The notes below the pieces were generated by a model. It did not search any database, was not told where the DNA came from, and worked only from the letters and a program-made list of their open reading frames with translations. From Bacillota bacterium (GTDB lineage Bacteria > Bacillota > Clostridia > Oscillospirales > Oscillospiraceae): a stretch of 22,816 bases of DNA. The DNA lies in NCBI GenBank assembly GCA_023459875.1, contig JAEWRY010000043.1, forward strand, positions 1 through 22,816, read 5' to 3'. A program made the position numbers and the translations under genes. Shown in pieces: positions 15,053 through 21,902 of this stretch (within the stretch, counting starts at the first letter, position 1; the number at the start of each line of letters is the position of its first letter).

Positions 15053-16615
15053 TCACTTGATCGGCAGCGCGTATAGTTCTTTTATGCCCATGCCAAAACG
15101 CTCCTGAACCACCTGCTCAAAGTAGGCCAGCGGCTTATCATATAATTCTTTTCCCTGTGTCCCAAAGGCATCGTTAAACATCCGATGCGCCGTATCCAAG
15201 TCGGGCCATTCTCCGCCTTTTTCGCCCGTCGCGGGCAGGGTTTCAAAATTGGCTTCCGCCCCATCCTTCTTTATGGAAACGCGATATTTCCCCTCAGCTT
15301 CATAATACAGAATCTGTAACTGATAGCCGTTCACATCGGAATCAATAAACGCCATACTCCAGTCAACCAGATTCTCGGCAGGTGCATTTTTATCCCACTC
15401 TGTCCTGTGAAACTCAATGCTCAGATAGTGGGGCGTCTGCTCCTCATAGAGGCAGGTTGCCTTATAGTCCAGCATTGTGAAGCCCAGCCGCTCGTATGGA
15501 GACGGCAATGAGTGATCCGCCTCATCAAACGGCATTTCAAACAGCGTATCCGCAGAGACGCCTAACGTCTCTGTGATGATATCGTGAAAGATCTGAACGG
15601 GCGCAAGCAATACGTCTTCGGCGTCCGCGCCGGTAAATACCGCGCGCACGGTCTGCTCCAAGCTTGCGCGATCTTCCACGCCGATAAAGCTGTCGTTGGC
15701 GTGGTCATACACATAGTTCATCACCCAATTGCCATCTTTATTTGCCATCATCACATAGGCGTCGATATTTGGATAATATCCGAGGTCAATCTTGTAGCCG
15801 TTCTGCGAGATAACCGTTCGGACGCAGTTTTTCATCCAATTCTCCGGTGGAGCGCCCCATTCGATATGGTTGATGCGCACCGATGCGCTCTGGGCGTCAT
15901 AGATCGCCTGTTTGCCGCCGTCCATGATAAACCCAAGCTCGGCAAGCGTGAACGCAATTATGAAATCCTTTTGCTCTAAGCTTTGGTAGATATCCGACAG
16001 CGGGAAATAGCTGCTTATGGGGCAGCCTGCCAGATACAGATGTTTTAGGTTTGTCAGCGGGACAAGCGGCGACACGTCGGTGAGCGTCGCTTGGTCAAGC
16101 ATCAGGAAATTCAGGTTGGTAAGCTCCGCAAGCGGGGTGTAATCCTGCGCCGCGCAGCCGGACAGCATCAACACCTTCAGATTCGTCAGCCCGGCGAGGG
16201 TTGCGATATCGGCGACCGGGTTGCCACCCAGCGACAGCGAGGTGAGCTTTTTCAGCCCCGCCAGCGGCGTGATATCGGTGACCGCATGAAAGGACAGGTC
16301 GAGGCTTTCAAGGTTTGTGAAGTTTTCCAGCCCGCCGATATCTTTAATCAGCGTCTCTTGGGAAATGTACCGCTGCCATTCGGTACTGAGGCTCAACCTC
16401 GTCACCGCCGCCGCTTCCACCACCGTGATGTCGTCTTCCGGCTTACCCATCGCCCCGCGCACCATTGCCTCCAGCACAGGGTCGGCAAACGTCACGACAC
16501 CAGCCGATGTATTCTGCACGGAGGCCGGTGTTTCTGCTGGCCCCGCCTGCCGAGAACAGGCCGTCGTTGTAGCGATCATGGTAAGAATCAAAAACAGTGC
16601 ATATATTCTTTTCAT
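15053..16615 (-). CDS. Leucine-rich-repeat lipoprotein
   Basis: A 520-residue protein on the minus strand. ATG 16615 follows GGAGG (16627-16623) by seven bases. The N-terminus MKRIYALFLILTMIATTTAC is a lipoprotein signal with a likely lipid-modified Cys20. Residues about 95-215 contain about five 22-residue leucine-rich repeats of internalin type (FTNLESLDLSFHAVTDITPLAGL and variants), preceded by a cap with ISQETLIKDIGGLENF. The rest (about 220-520) has no domain that I recognise, though it resembles the C-terminal parts of clostridial LRR lipoproteins of unknown function. The protein should be anchored on the outer face of the membrane and make protein contacts through the LRR. It is the only minus-strand gene inside the element-like region, with its own promoter, so it looks like cargo or a chromosomal gene trapped there. 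It is convergent with the sigma-like gene. Confidence 0.85.
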   Translation of the reverse strand: MKRIYALFLILTMIATTTACSRQAGPAETPASVQNTSAGVVTFADPVLEAMVRGAMGKPEDDITVVEAAAVTRLSLSTEWQRYISQETLIKDIGGLENFTNLESLDLSFHAVTDITPLAGLKKLTSLSLGGNPVADIATLAGLTNLKVLMLSGCAAQDYTPLAELTNLNFLMLDQATLTDVSPLVPLTNLKHLYLAGCPISSYFPLSDIYQSLEQKDFIIAFTLAELGFIMDGGKQAIYDAQSASVRINHIEWGAPPENWMKNCVRTVISQNGYKIDLGYYPNIDAYVMMANKDGNWVMNYVYDHANDSFIGVEDRASLEQTVRAVFTGADAEDVLLAPVQIFHDIITETLGVSADTLFEMPFDEADHSLPSPYERLGFTMLDYKATCLYEEQTPHYLSIEFHRTEWDKNAPAENLVDWSMAFIDSDVNGYQLQILYYEAEGKYRVSIKKDGAEANFETLPATGEKGGEWPDLDTAHRMFNDAFGTQGKELYDKPLAYFEQVVQERFGMGIKELYALPIK

Positions 16616-16693
16616 TTCATGGCCTCCAATCGACCTTTATTCCTGTAAGAAGCGCTTGCCGCATGCGAAGGACAAGCCAGTAATAATATGGCA

Positions 16694-16722
16694 ATCATAT
16701 CATGCGGCGTCTGCTTTTTCAA
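16694..16722 (-). promoter_or_regulatory. Promoter of the LRR lipoprotein gene
   Basis: Read on the minus strand: -35 box TTGAAA (16722-16717), a 17-base spacer and -10 box TATGAT (16699-16694), about 80 bases before the start codon. Both boxes match consensus at five of six positions. A run of nine G residues (on this strand) lies two bases upstream of the -35 box. Confidence 0.75.
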
Positions 16723-16825
16723 CGCCCCCCCCCGGAGTCCATGGATCTATTCACATCCGGCTTGGCGCAAGCGGCTGAATCCTTGGTAAATTAAAAAAAC
16801 TTTTGAAAAAAAATTTTTCCGCTCA

Positions 16826-16864
16826 ACCCCCTCGCTCAACGTGGAAGTTAGTGAGGGGGTTTTT
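16826..16864 (+). terminator. Intrinsic-terminator-like hairpin
   Basis: ACCCCCTCGCT (16826-16836) pairs with AGTGAGGGGGT (16850-16860), an 11-bp stem with one G-T pair, followed by a five-T run. No plus-strand gene precedes it, so it may be left over from another gene arrangement or end an unseen RNA. The preceding bases (16788-16818) are an A/T-rich block. Confidence 0.55.
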
Positions 16865-17040
16865 CATTTCCCCCGCTGCTCCTTGAGAATTTCATATCCA
16901 ACGACCTGAATACGTTAGCTGACGGACCCCAAAAGGGAAAGCGACGCCGGAGGATGCGCCGGGACCACCTGTAAAAGAGCGGAGGAAGCACGAAGTCAAC
17001 ACTATTTGTTCGTTCCTTCTTCCCGTTCCTTTTATAAAAG
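16865..17040. other. Gene-free stretch upstream of the structured leader
   Basis: I see no supportable gene here. The short open frames on both strands lack ribosome binding sites. A GGAGG followed by a six-codon frame (MRRDHL, then stop) near 16949-16973 could be a leader peptide but is too short to claim. TATAAA at 17033-17038 could serve as a -10 box for the region that follows, but no good -35 box is spaced correctly. Confidence 0.3.
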
Positions 17041-17041
17041 A

Positions 17042-17407
17042 CGGCCAAATAAGGTGCAGAGCGTTACCCATCCGTCCGGGAAACAGCCGATGGCAAGCTG
17101 TTTCGCAACGACCCCGTCAGCCTACAATGATACTTCTGCCCAGTCACAGCCCCCCTTGGTTTGGGGGATCAAGCAATGAGGGCAGCCGGCAGAGATCCTG
17201 GCGGGGGTGAGATTCCCATGATGCGGCTGAGCCAGCCGCAGTTCAGGCCGTTGCCCTGTGAGCCCGGAAGTCCCGTGGCTCTGTGTGCTTGGGAAGTAGT
17301 GTCGAATAAAGCACAGAAAAAAGAACTTAATGTCAGAAGCCATGGGGATCGCCCTGCCCAAAAGAGCACACGCGGCACACCACCGTCGCGGGGCGATCCC
17401 CATTTTT
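17042..17407 (+). ncRNA. Candidate structured RNA or leader upstream of the recombinase genes
   Basis: This stretch carries a series of hairpins: GAAACAGC/GCTGTTTC (17080-17087 with 17097-17104); a perfect 7-bp stem GCGGCTG/CAGCCGC with a three-base loop (17223-17239), itself enclosed by AGGGCA and TGCCCT; and TGTGCTT/AAGCACA (17284-17290 with 17309-17315). It ends in a classical terminator. Open frames that cross it have no ribosome binding site and odd composition. I know of no named RNA family that it matches, so it is a candidate only. It could be a leader that controls the recombinase operon or a small RNA of the element. Confidence 0.4.
17342..17407 (+). terminator. Strong intrinsic terminator before the recombinase operon
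   Basis: ATGGGGATCGCCC (17342-17354) pairs perfectly with GGGCGATCCCCAT (17391-17403), 13 bp, followed by a five-T run. It separates whatever is transcribed upstream from the recombinase operon, which starts about 90 bases later, and could work as an attenuator. Confidence 0.8.
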
Positions 17408-17445
17408 GTGCCATTAAGCTCTAAAACAATAATACGCTGCCAAAC

Positions 17446-17470
17446 AGCGCCGGGCTAATGAGCCGGCGCT
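17446..17470 (+). promoter_or_regulatory. Hairpin in the leader of the 54-residue gene
   Basis: AGCGCCGGGCT and AGCCGGCGCT form a 10-bp stem with one bulged G and an AATG loop. It ends 16 bases before the GGAGG of the small gene at 17500. No T tract follows, so it is not a terminator; control of translation or an operator are possible. Confidence 0.35.
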
Positions 17471-17499
17471 CCGCTCATTGAAAAAAGGAGGGCATTGTT

Positions 17500-17664
17500 A
17501 TGCATAAAACAGTGATTCCCGGAAGGCTGAATGAAAACGACTTTTCACAGCTTCTGGAGATGGCGCGGCTTTTGATCCGAAAGGGCTTCATCACCAAGAA
17601 ACAGGCTGAAATAACCCTTCAGCGCATCGCTTCCGAAAATGAACTCACACCAATTTATCTTTAG
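17500..17664 (+). CDS. 54-residue SHOCT-like small protein, first gene of recombinase operon
   Basis: ATG 17500 follows AAAGGAGG (17484-17491) by eight bases, one of the best ribosome binding sites in the window. The product is MHKTVIPGRLNENDF..., 54 residues with no signal or membrane segment. The part LLEMARLLIRKGFITKKQAEITLQRIA has the pattern of a SHOCT-like two-helix motif (short C-terminal domain type, helix-G-x-I-T-x-x-E/Q-helix). Small proteins of this sort commonly precede recombinase genes in clostridial elements, where they may be regulators or partners of recombination; that role is inference. Its stop TAG at 17662-17664 lies 68 bases before the start of the first recombinase, and both are probably on one message. 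Confidence 0.7.
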   Translation: MHKTVIPGRLNENDFSQLLEMARLLIRKGFITKKQAEITLQRIASENELTPIYL

Positions 17665-17732
17665 TGGATATTGGTATAGCTTTCGAACTATCATTATGGT
17701 ATTGTGTTGAGCTACGAAAGGGGGGAAAAACT

Positions 17733-19319
17733 GTGAAATCACAAGCAATTGCGGGTACAAGCGCGCTGGATCAGCGAAACCGCGAAATCTTCCATATCAA
17801 GGGCGCCGCGCCCCAGGCAAATCTCAAGCTGCGGCTGGCGGGATACGCCCGCGTCAGCAGCGACTCGACGGATCAGCTCAATTCCTTCTCGGTGCAGGTC
17901 CGATACTATACCAGGCTGATCGAGGAAAACGAAAGCTGGGAACTGGTCGAGGTCTACGCCGACGAAGGGCTGACGGGTGTTTCTACCGAAAAGAGGGATG
18001 ATTTTAACCGGATGCTTGCCGACTGCCGCAAGGGGAAGATCGACCGCATCATCACAAAATCAACCAGCCGCTTTGCCCGAAACACCATGGATACCATCCG
18101 CGTGATCCGGGAGCTTAAATCGCTCGGCGTATCGGTCTATTTTGAGAAGGAAGGCATCGACACGCAAAGCCTTACCAGCGAAAACCTGCTGACCCTGTAC
18201 GCCATGTTCGCCCAAAACGAATCCGAGAACATTTCCAAAAACGCGAAAAAAGGCAACCGTATGCGCATGGAGCGCGGAGCCTATGTATCCTCCAATGTCC
18301 CTTACGGGTATCGGCTCATCGACAGCCTCCCGCAGATCCACGAGCCGGAAGCAGAGGTGATACGCCGGATTTTTTCGGAATACCTTATGGGACGCGGAAC
18401 CGACGAGATCGCCAAAGGGCTCACACGGGACGGCATCCCCCGAAAGGACGGAGGGCTTCCCTGGCGGCACCAGGCAGTGCTTCTGATTCTCCGGAACGAG
18501 CGGTACATCGGGGATATGCTCCTGCAGAAGCATTATAACGAGGACGCCATTCCATACAAGCAGTACCACAACCGCGGCGAGCTTCCGCAATACTACGTCA
18601 AAAACAGCCATGAACCCATCGTAGACCGCATCCAGTTTGAACTGACCAATATCCTGCTTAACGAACGCGCCCGGCTGATGAATAACGCGCCCCCCGGCGA
18701 GTATCCGCTCAGCAGAAAAATCAGATGCGGAATCTGCGGCACCGCTTACCGCAGAAAACTGACCAATAATACGATCTATTGGGTCTGCCGGCAGCACGAC
18801 AGGGATCGAGCCCAATGCGCCTCGGAGCGGATCACCGAGGAAGCCGTCTACGGAGCGTTTATTAGGCTATACAACCGCCTGAAGAAAAACCGGGACCAGA
18901 TCCTGCTTCCCACGCTGTCGCAGCTTGAAAAGCTGCAGGAGCAAAAGACCCGAAGCAATCCTGAAATCAGCACCCTCAACAAACAGATCGCCCACCTCTC
19001 AGAGCAGAATCATGTGATGAACGGACTACTGTCCGACGGCATCCTTGATTCTGCTCTTTTTATATCCCAAACCGATGAGCTGGCCCGAAAGCTGAGAGCG
19101 CTGAAGAATATAAAGGCCAAATTGATGGAGGAAATCGACGCGGACGATACGCTCGGCAAAACCCAGGATCTCTTGGATGTCCTGACGGCGGGGCCGGAGC
19201 GCATAACGGAAATGCATACGGCGCTTCTTGGCGAGCTAGTAGAAAAAATCATCGCCAGGAACAACGTCAGCCTCGATTTTGTACTCATCAACGGGCTGAC
19301 GCTTACGGAGAGGATGTGA
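17733..19319 (+). CDS. Large serine recombinase 1 (catalytic)
   Basis: The protein has 528 residues. The start is GTG 17733, seven bases after GGGGGG; the frame is open up to 17664 but has no other site. Residues about 35-180 are the resolvase catalytic domain: YARVS with nucleophile Ser42, DEGLTGVSTEKRDDFNRML, and SRFARN, where the conserved arginines lie. A Recombinase (PF07508-type) domain follows (about 195-310, PYGYRLI...LRNERYIGD), then a zinc ribbon (CGICGTAYRRK...WVCRQHDRDRAQC) and a coiled-coil-like helical region (about 385-490). Enzymes of this family cut and join short attachment sites during integration and excision of mobile elements. It is followed after four bases by the second recombinase. 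Confidence 0.93.
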   Translation: MKSQAIAGTSALDQRNREIFHIKGAAPQANLKLRLAGYARVSSDSTDQLNSFSVQVRYYTRLIEENESWELVEVYADEGLTGVSTEKRDDFNRMLADCRKGKIDRIITKSTSRFARNTMDTIRVIRELKSLGVSVYFEKEGIDTQSLTSENLLTLYAMFAQNESENISKNAKKGNRMRMERGAYVSSNVPYGYRLIDSLPQIHEPEAEVIRRIFSEYLMGRGTDEIAKGLTRDGIPRKDGGLPWRHQAVLLILRNERYIGDMLLQKHYNEDAIPYKQYHNRGELPQYYVKNSHEPIVDRIQFELTNILLNERARLMNNAPPGEYPLSRKIRCGICGTAYRRKLTNNTIYWVCRQHDRDRAQCASERITEEAVYGAFIRLYNRLKKNRDQILLPTLSQLEKLQEQKTRSNPEISTLNKQIAHLSEQNHVMNGLLSDGILDSALFISQTDELARKLRALKNIKAKLMEEIDADDTLGKTQDLLDVLTAGPERITEMHTALLGELVEKIIARNNVSLDFVLINGLTLTERM

Positions 19320-19323
19320 CGAA

Positions 19324-20178
19324 ATGGCGCAGAACAGATATCTTCCCTTCGGCTACCTGATCGCAAACGGTGCGATTGCGGTGCAGCCGCAGGAGGCGGA
19401 AACGATCCGCTTCATATACAGACAGTACGCCGAGGGCGTCTCCTACAAGGCCATCGCCGCCGCCCTGACCGGCGCGGGTATCCCATATATGCCTGACAAG
19501 CCGGAGTGGAACAAAAACATGGTCGCCAGAATCCTGCAAAACAGCCATTACCTCGGCAATGAAAAATATCCGGCCATCATCAGGGCGGAGGAAAACACCG
19601 CCGCTCAGAATGCCCAAAAGCAATACACGCATACCGAGTCGCGGGAAATCAAGCAATTAAAAGGGCTTCTTGTCTGCGCGGTCTGCGGGGAGCCTGTCAA
19701 ACGCCGGATCAAGTCCCAAGCCGAGGAACGCTGGTACTGCTCGTCGGACCCGCACCACATCGGAACAGCCGTCACGGACGGCATACTTCTGAAAAACGCG
19801 CAGGATCAACTGAACCAGCTGATATCGTCCCCGGTCTCAATCACACGCGGTACAAACAGGCCGGACAAGCTCTCGTTCAAGGTTGCCAGACTGCAAAACG
19901 AGCTTGAGCTTACGATGCGGCAGGAACCGACGGACGGAGATCAGGCAAAGAACCTCATCTTCCAGCTTGCGGCGGAAAAATACGCGCTCTGCGACGATGA
20001 CGAGGAAACGGAAAACACCATCCTTCGGCTGCTGAGCGCCGCGGAGCCTCAGCCCGAGCCGGACACGGCGCTGATGTGCAAAATCGCTGAGAAAATCGCG
20101 GTAGGGCGTCAGGGTGAGGTTACCCTCATTTTAAGAAACGGAAAAAACATAGAGGACGGAGGAATGCGGCATGAATAG
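19324..20178 (+). CDS. Recombinase-family protein 2, lacking the catalytic resolvase domain
   Basis: The protein has 284 residues; ATG 19324 has GGAGAGG upstream. It starts directly at the Recombinase domain (LPFGYLIANGAIAVQPQEAETIRFIYRQYAEGVSYKAIA..., with ILQNSHYLGNEKY), followed by a zinc ribbon (CAVCGEPVKRR...WYCSSDPHH) and a helical tail. There is no YxRVS motif and no SRFARN, so it cannot form the usual phosphoserine intermediate. The frame does not extend upstream as a lost catalytic domain, since the first recombinase ends only four bases before. It is intact and tightly coupled on both sides (overlapping the next gene by eight bases), so it is most likely an accessory DNA-binding subunit, perhaps a directionality or site-choice factor (inference). 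Confidence 0.88.
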   Translation: MAQNRYLPFGYLIANGAIAVQPQEAETIRFIYRQYAEGVSYKAIAAALTGAGIPYMPDKPEWNKNMVARILQNSHYLGNEKYPAIIRAEENTAAQNAQKQYTHTESREIKQLKGLLVCAVCGEPVKRRIKSQAEERWYCSSDPHHIGTAVTDGILLKNAQDQLNQLISSPVSITRGTNRPDKLSFKVARLQNELELTMRQEPTDGDQAKNLIFQLAAEKYALCDDDEETENTILRLLSAAEPQPEPDTALMCKIAEKIAVGRQGEVTLILRNGKNIEDGGMRHE

Positions 20179-21826
20179 ACCGGATCGAGAGATCACCATC
20201 ATCCCGGCGCTGGAAAGCGCTCAGCTGAAAGGACGGAAATACCGTCAGCTCCGCGTGGCGTCCTACAGCCGCGTTTCCACCGATTTTGAGGAACAGCTGA
20301 CCAGCTTCTACGCCCAAAAAACCTATTACACCGACCTGATCCTGCGCACCCCGGAGTGGACGCTGGCAGGCACCTACGCCGACGAGGGACTGAGCGGTGC
20401 CTCGGCCGAAAAACGGCCGGATTTCATGCGGATGATCCGCCACTGCAAGCAGGGCAAAATCGACCTGATCATCACCAAGTCCATCAGCCGCTTTGCCCGG
20501 AACACGCTGGACAGCATCGGCTACGTCCGCAAGCTCAAGGCCATGGGCGTCGGCGTCCTGTTCGAAAAGGAAAACATCAACACGCTGGAGGAAAACAGCG
20601 AGGTCATTTTAACGATTTTGGCAAGCCTGGCGCAGGAGGAACTCAACTCCCTCTCCTGCAACGTCAAAATGGGAAAGCGCATGGCGATGAAAGAGGGCAA
20701 GGTATTTTTCGCCTATGAAAAGATCTACGCATATAAAAAAGGCGCGGACAGCCAGCCTGAAATCATCCCCGAGGAAGCGGAGATCGTAAAGCGCGTGTTT
20801 CAGAGCTACCTCGCCGGGGCCAGCGTCGGAGCAATCGCCGACGCGCTCAACACGGATCAGATTCCTTCCCCGTCGAAAAAAGCGGAATGGAGCGCCGCCA
20901 CCCTTCGGGGCATCCTTGAAAATGAGCGTTACTGCGGCGACGTCATCCTCCAGAAAACCTATGTCACCGACCCTATCAGCAAAAAGGTCAAAAAGAACAA
21001 CGGCGAGCTGCCGAAGGTTTATATTAAAAATAATCACGACGCCATCGTGGGGCGCGAGGTATACGAGCGGGCTCAGCAGGAGCGCGCCCGAAGAACCAGC
21101 AAGCGCAAGACGGCGAAGAATACCATCACCGAGCAGGGCAAATACAGCAGCCTGTATGCTCTCAGCGAGCTTCTGATCTGCGGGGATTGCCTGACTCCCT
21201 ACCGCAGAGTGATCTGGACGAAGCGCAGCGGCGAAAAGCAGGCCGTATGGCGCTGCGGGAACCGGCTTGATTACGGCACCCGCTACTGCAAAGACGCCGC
21301 CACGCTGGACGAGGAAAGCCTTCACGCCGCGATTGCAGAGGCCATCGCCGCCACCCGAAAGAGCCGTCGTGAGATGATTCCCATGTTTATGGCGCATGTG
21401 GAAAGGACACTACGGGAGGAAAAAAGCGATTACCTGGATGTCGCCGAGCTGGAAAGCCGCATCGAAGAACTCAAGGCCGCGACCATGGCCCTGATTGCCG
21501 AGAGCACCGACAGCGGCACTGTGGCGGACAACGTGGCCCGGCTGAAAACCATGTCCGACGAAATCAAGGCCCTCCATGAGCGCCTGGGACAATACCGTGA
21601 AGCCTGCGCCGCCGAGAAAAGCGTGGACACTAAAGTCGCGGAGATGACCCGCGCGCTTGAAGCCGAGCCGGAGGACGATATAGAGTACAACGACAGCCTC
21701 GTCCGCCAGCTCATCGACACCATCAAGGTCATCGGCACCGACAGGCTGCTGATTATTTTCAGAAGCGGCTTCGAGTATGAGCAGAGGATTCAGCCCAAGG
21801 TGCGCAAGATCAACCGGGCCGCGTGA
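20171..21826 (+). CDS. Large serine recombinase 3 (catalytic)
   Basis: The protein has 551 residues; ATG 20171 follows GGAGG (20158-20162) by eight bases. The catalytic resolvase domain spans about 28-175: SYSRVSTD with nucleophile Ser36, DEGLSGASAEKRPDFMRMI, ITKSISRFARNTLDSI, and LASLAQEELNSLS. The Recombinase domain follows (about 190-310), then a zinc ribbon (CGDCLTPYRR...WRCGNRLDYGTRYC) and a coiled-coil region with ELESRIEELKAATMAL. It is homologous to recombinase 1 but clearly diverged, so the pair is an old duplication and could form mixed complexes. The gene is the last of the element-like block; its stop is 16 bases before the large hairpin. Confidence 0.93.
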   Translation: MNRPDREITIIPALESAQLKGRKYRQLRVASYSRVSTDFEEQLTSFYAQKTYYTDLILRTPEWTLAGTYADEGLSGASAEKRPDFMRMIRHCKQGKIDLIITKSISRFARNTLDSIGYVRKLKAMGVGVLFEKENINTLEENSEVILTILASLAQEELNSLSCNVKMGKRMAMKEGKVFFAYEKIYAYKKGADSQPEIIPEEAEIVKRVFQSYLAGASVGAIADALNTDQIPSPSKKAEWSAATLRGILENERYCGDVILQKTYVTDPISKKVKKNNGELPKVYIKNNHDAIVGREVYERAQQERARRTSKRKTAKNTITEQGKYSSLYALSELLICGDCLTPYRRVIWTKRSGEKQAVWRCGNRLDYGTRYCKDAATLDEESLHAAIAEAIAATRKSRREMIPMFMAHVERTLREEKSDYLDVAELESRIEELKAATMALIAESTDSGTVADNVARLKTMSDEIKALHERLGQYREACAAEKSVDTKVAEMTRALEAEPEDDIEYNDSLVRQLIDTIKVIGTDRLLIIFRSGFEYEQRIQPKVRKINRAA

Positions 21827-21842
21827 ACGCAAAGCACGGCTC

Positions 21843-21901
21843 AACAACGGCTGGGGATTAGAACGAGCCGAAAATGAGCGTTCTAATCCCCAGCCGCTGT
21901 T
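21843..21901. repeat. Large hairpin between convergent genes, near the element end
   Basis: CGGCTGGGGATTAGAACG (21848-21865) and its exact complement (21879-21896) give an 18-bp perfect stem with a 13-base loop. AACA (21843-21846) and TGTT (21898-21901) add four pairs after one mismatch. It fills the gap between recombinase 3 and the minus-strand gene that ends at 21903. No T tract follows on either strand, so it is not a classical terminator, though it could stop transcripts from both sides. Confidence 0.8.
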
Positions 21902-21902
21902 C

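Larger units (their letters stand above)
14437..21901. mobile_element. Recombination end of an integrative (conjugative) element, partial or decayed
   Basis: The sigma-70-like gene of conjugative-element type, a long leader region, a 54-residue protein and three tandem serine recombinases form a block typical of one end of clostridial integrative elements. The outer end is probably just beyond the last recombinase, near the large hairpin at 21843-21901. The inner limit is uncertain; 14437 is simply the ribosome binding site of the sigma-like gene. No relaxase, coupling protein or type IV secretion gene is present, and the sigma-like gene is damaged, so this is either a fragment or a minimal mobilizable remnant. 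I could not identify paired attachment sites. Confidence 0.5.

Noticed and set aside
16848..17048. 66-residue minus-strand frame
   Set aside because: It has no ribosome binding site and an Arg/Phe-rich composition typical of chance frames; it crosses the terminator at 16826-16864.
17161..17424. 87-residue plus-strand frame in the structured region
   Set aside because: It has no ribosome binding site, runs through strong hairpins including the terminator, and has protein-unlike composition.
20609..21397. 262-residue minus-strand frame inside recombinase 3
   Set aside because: It is a shadow of the recombinase frame, antisense to its conserved domains.
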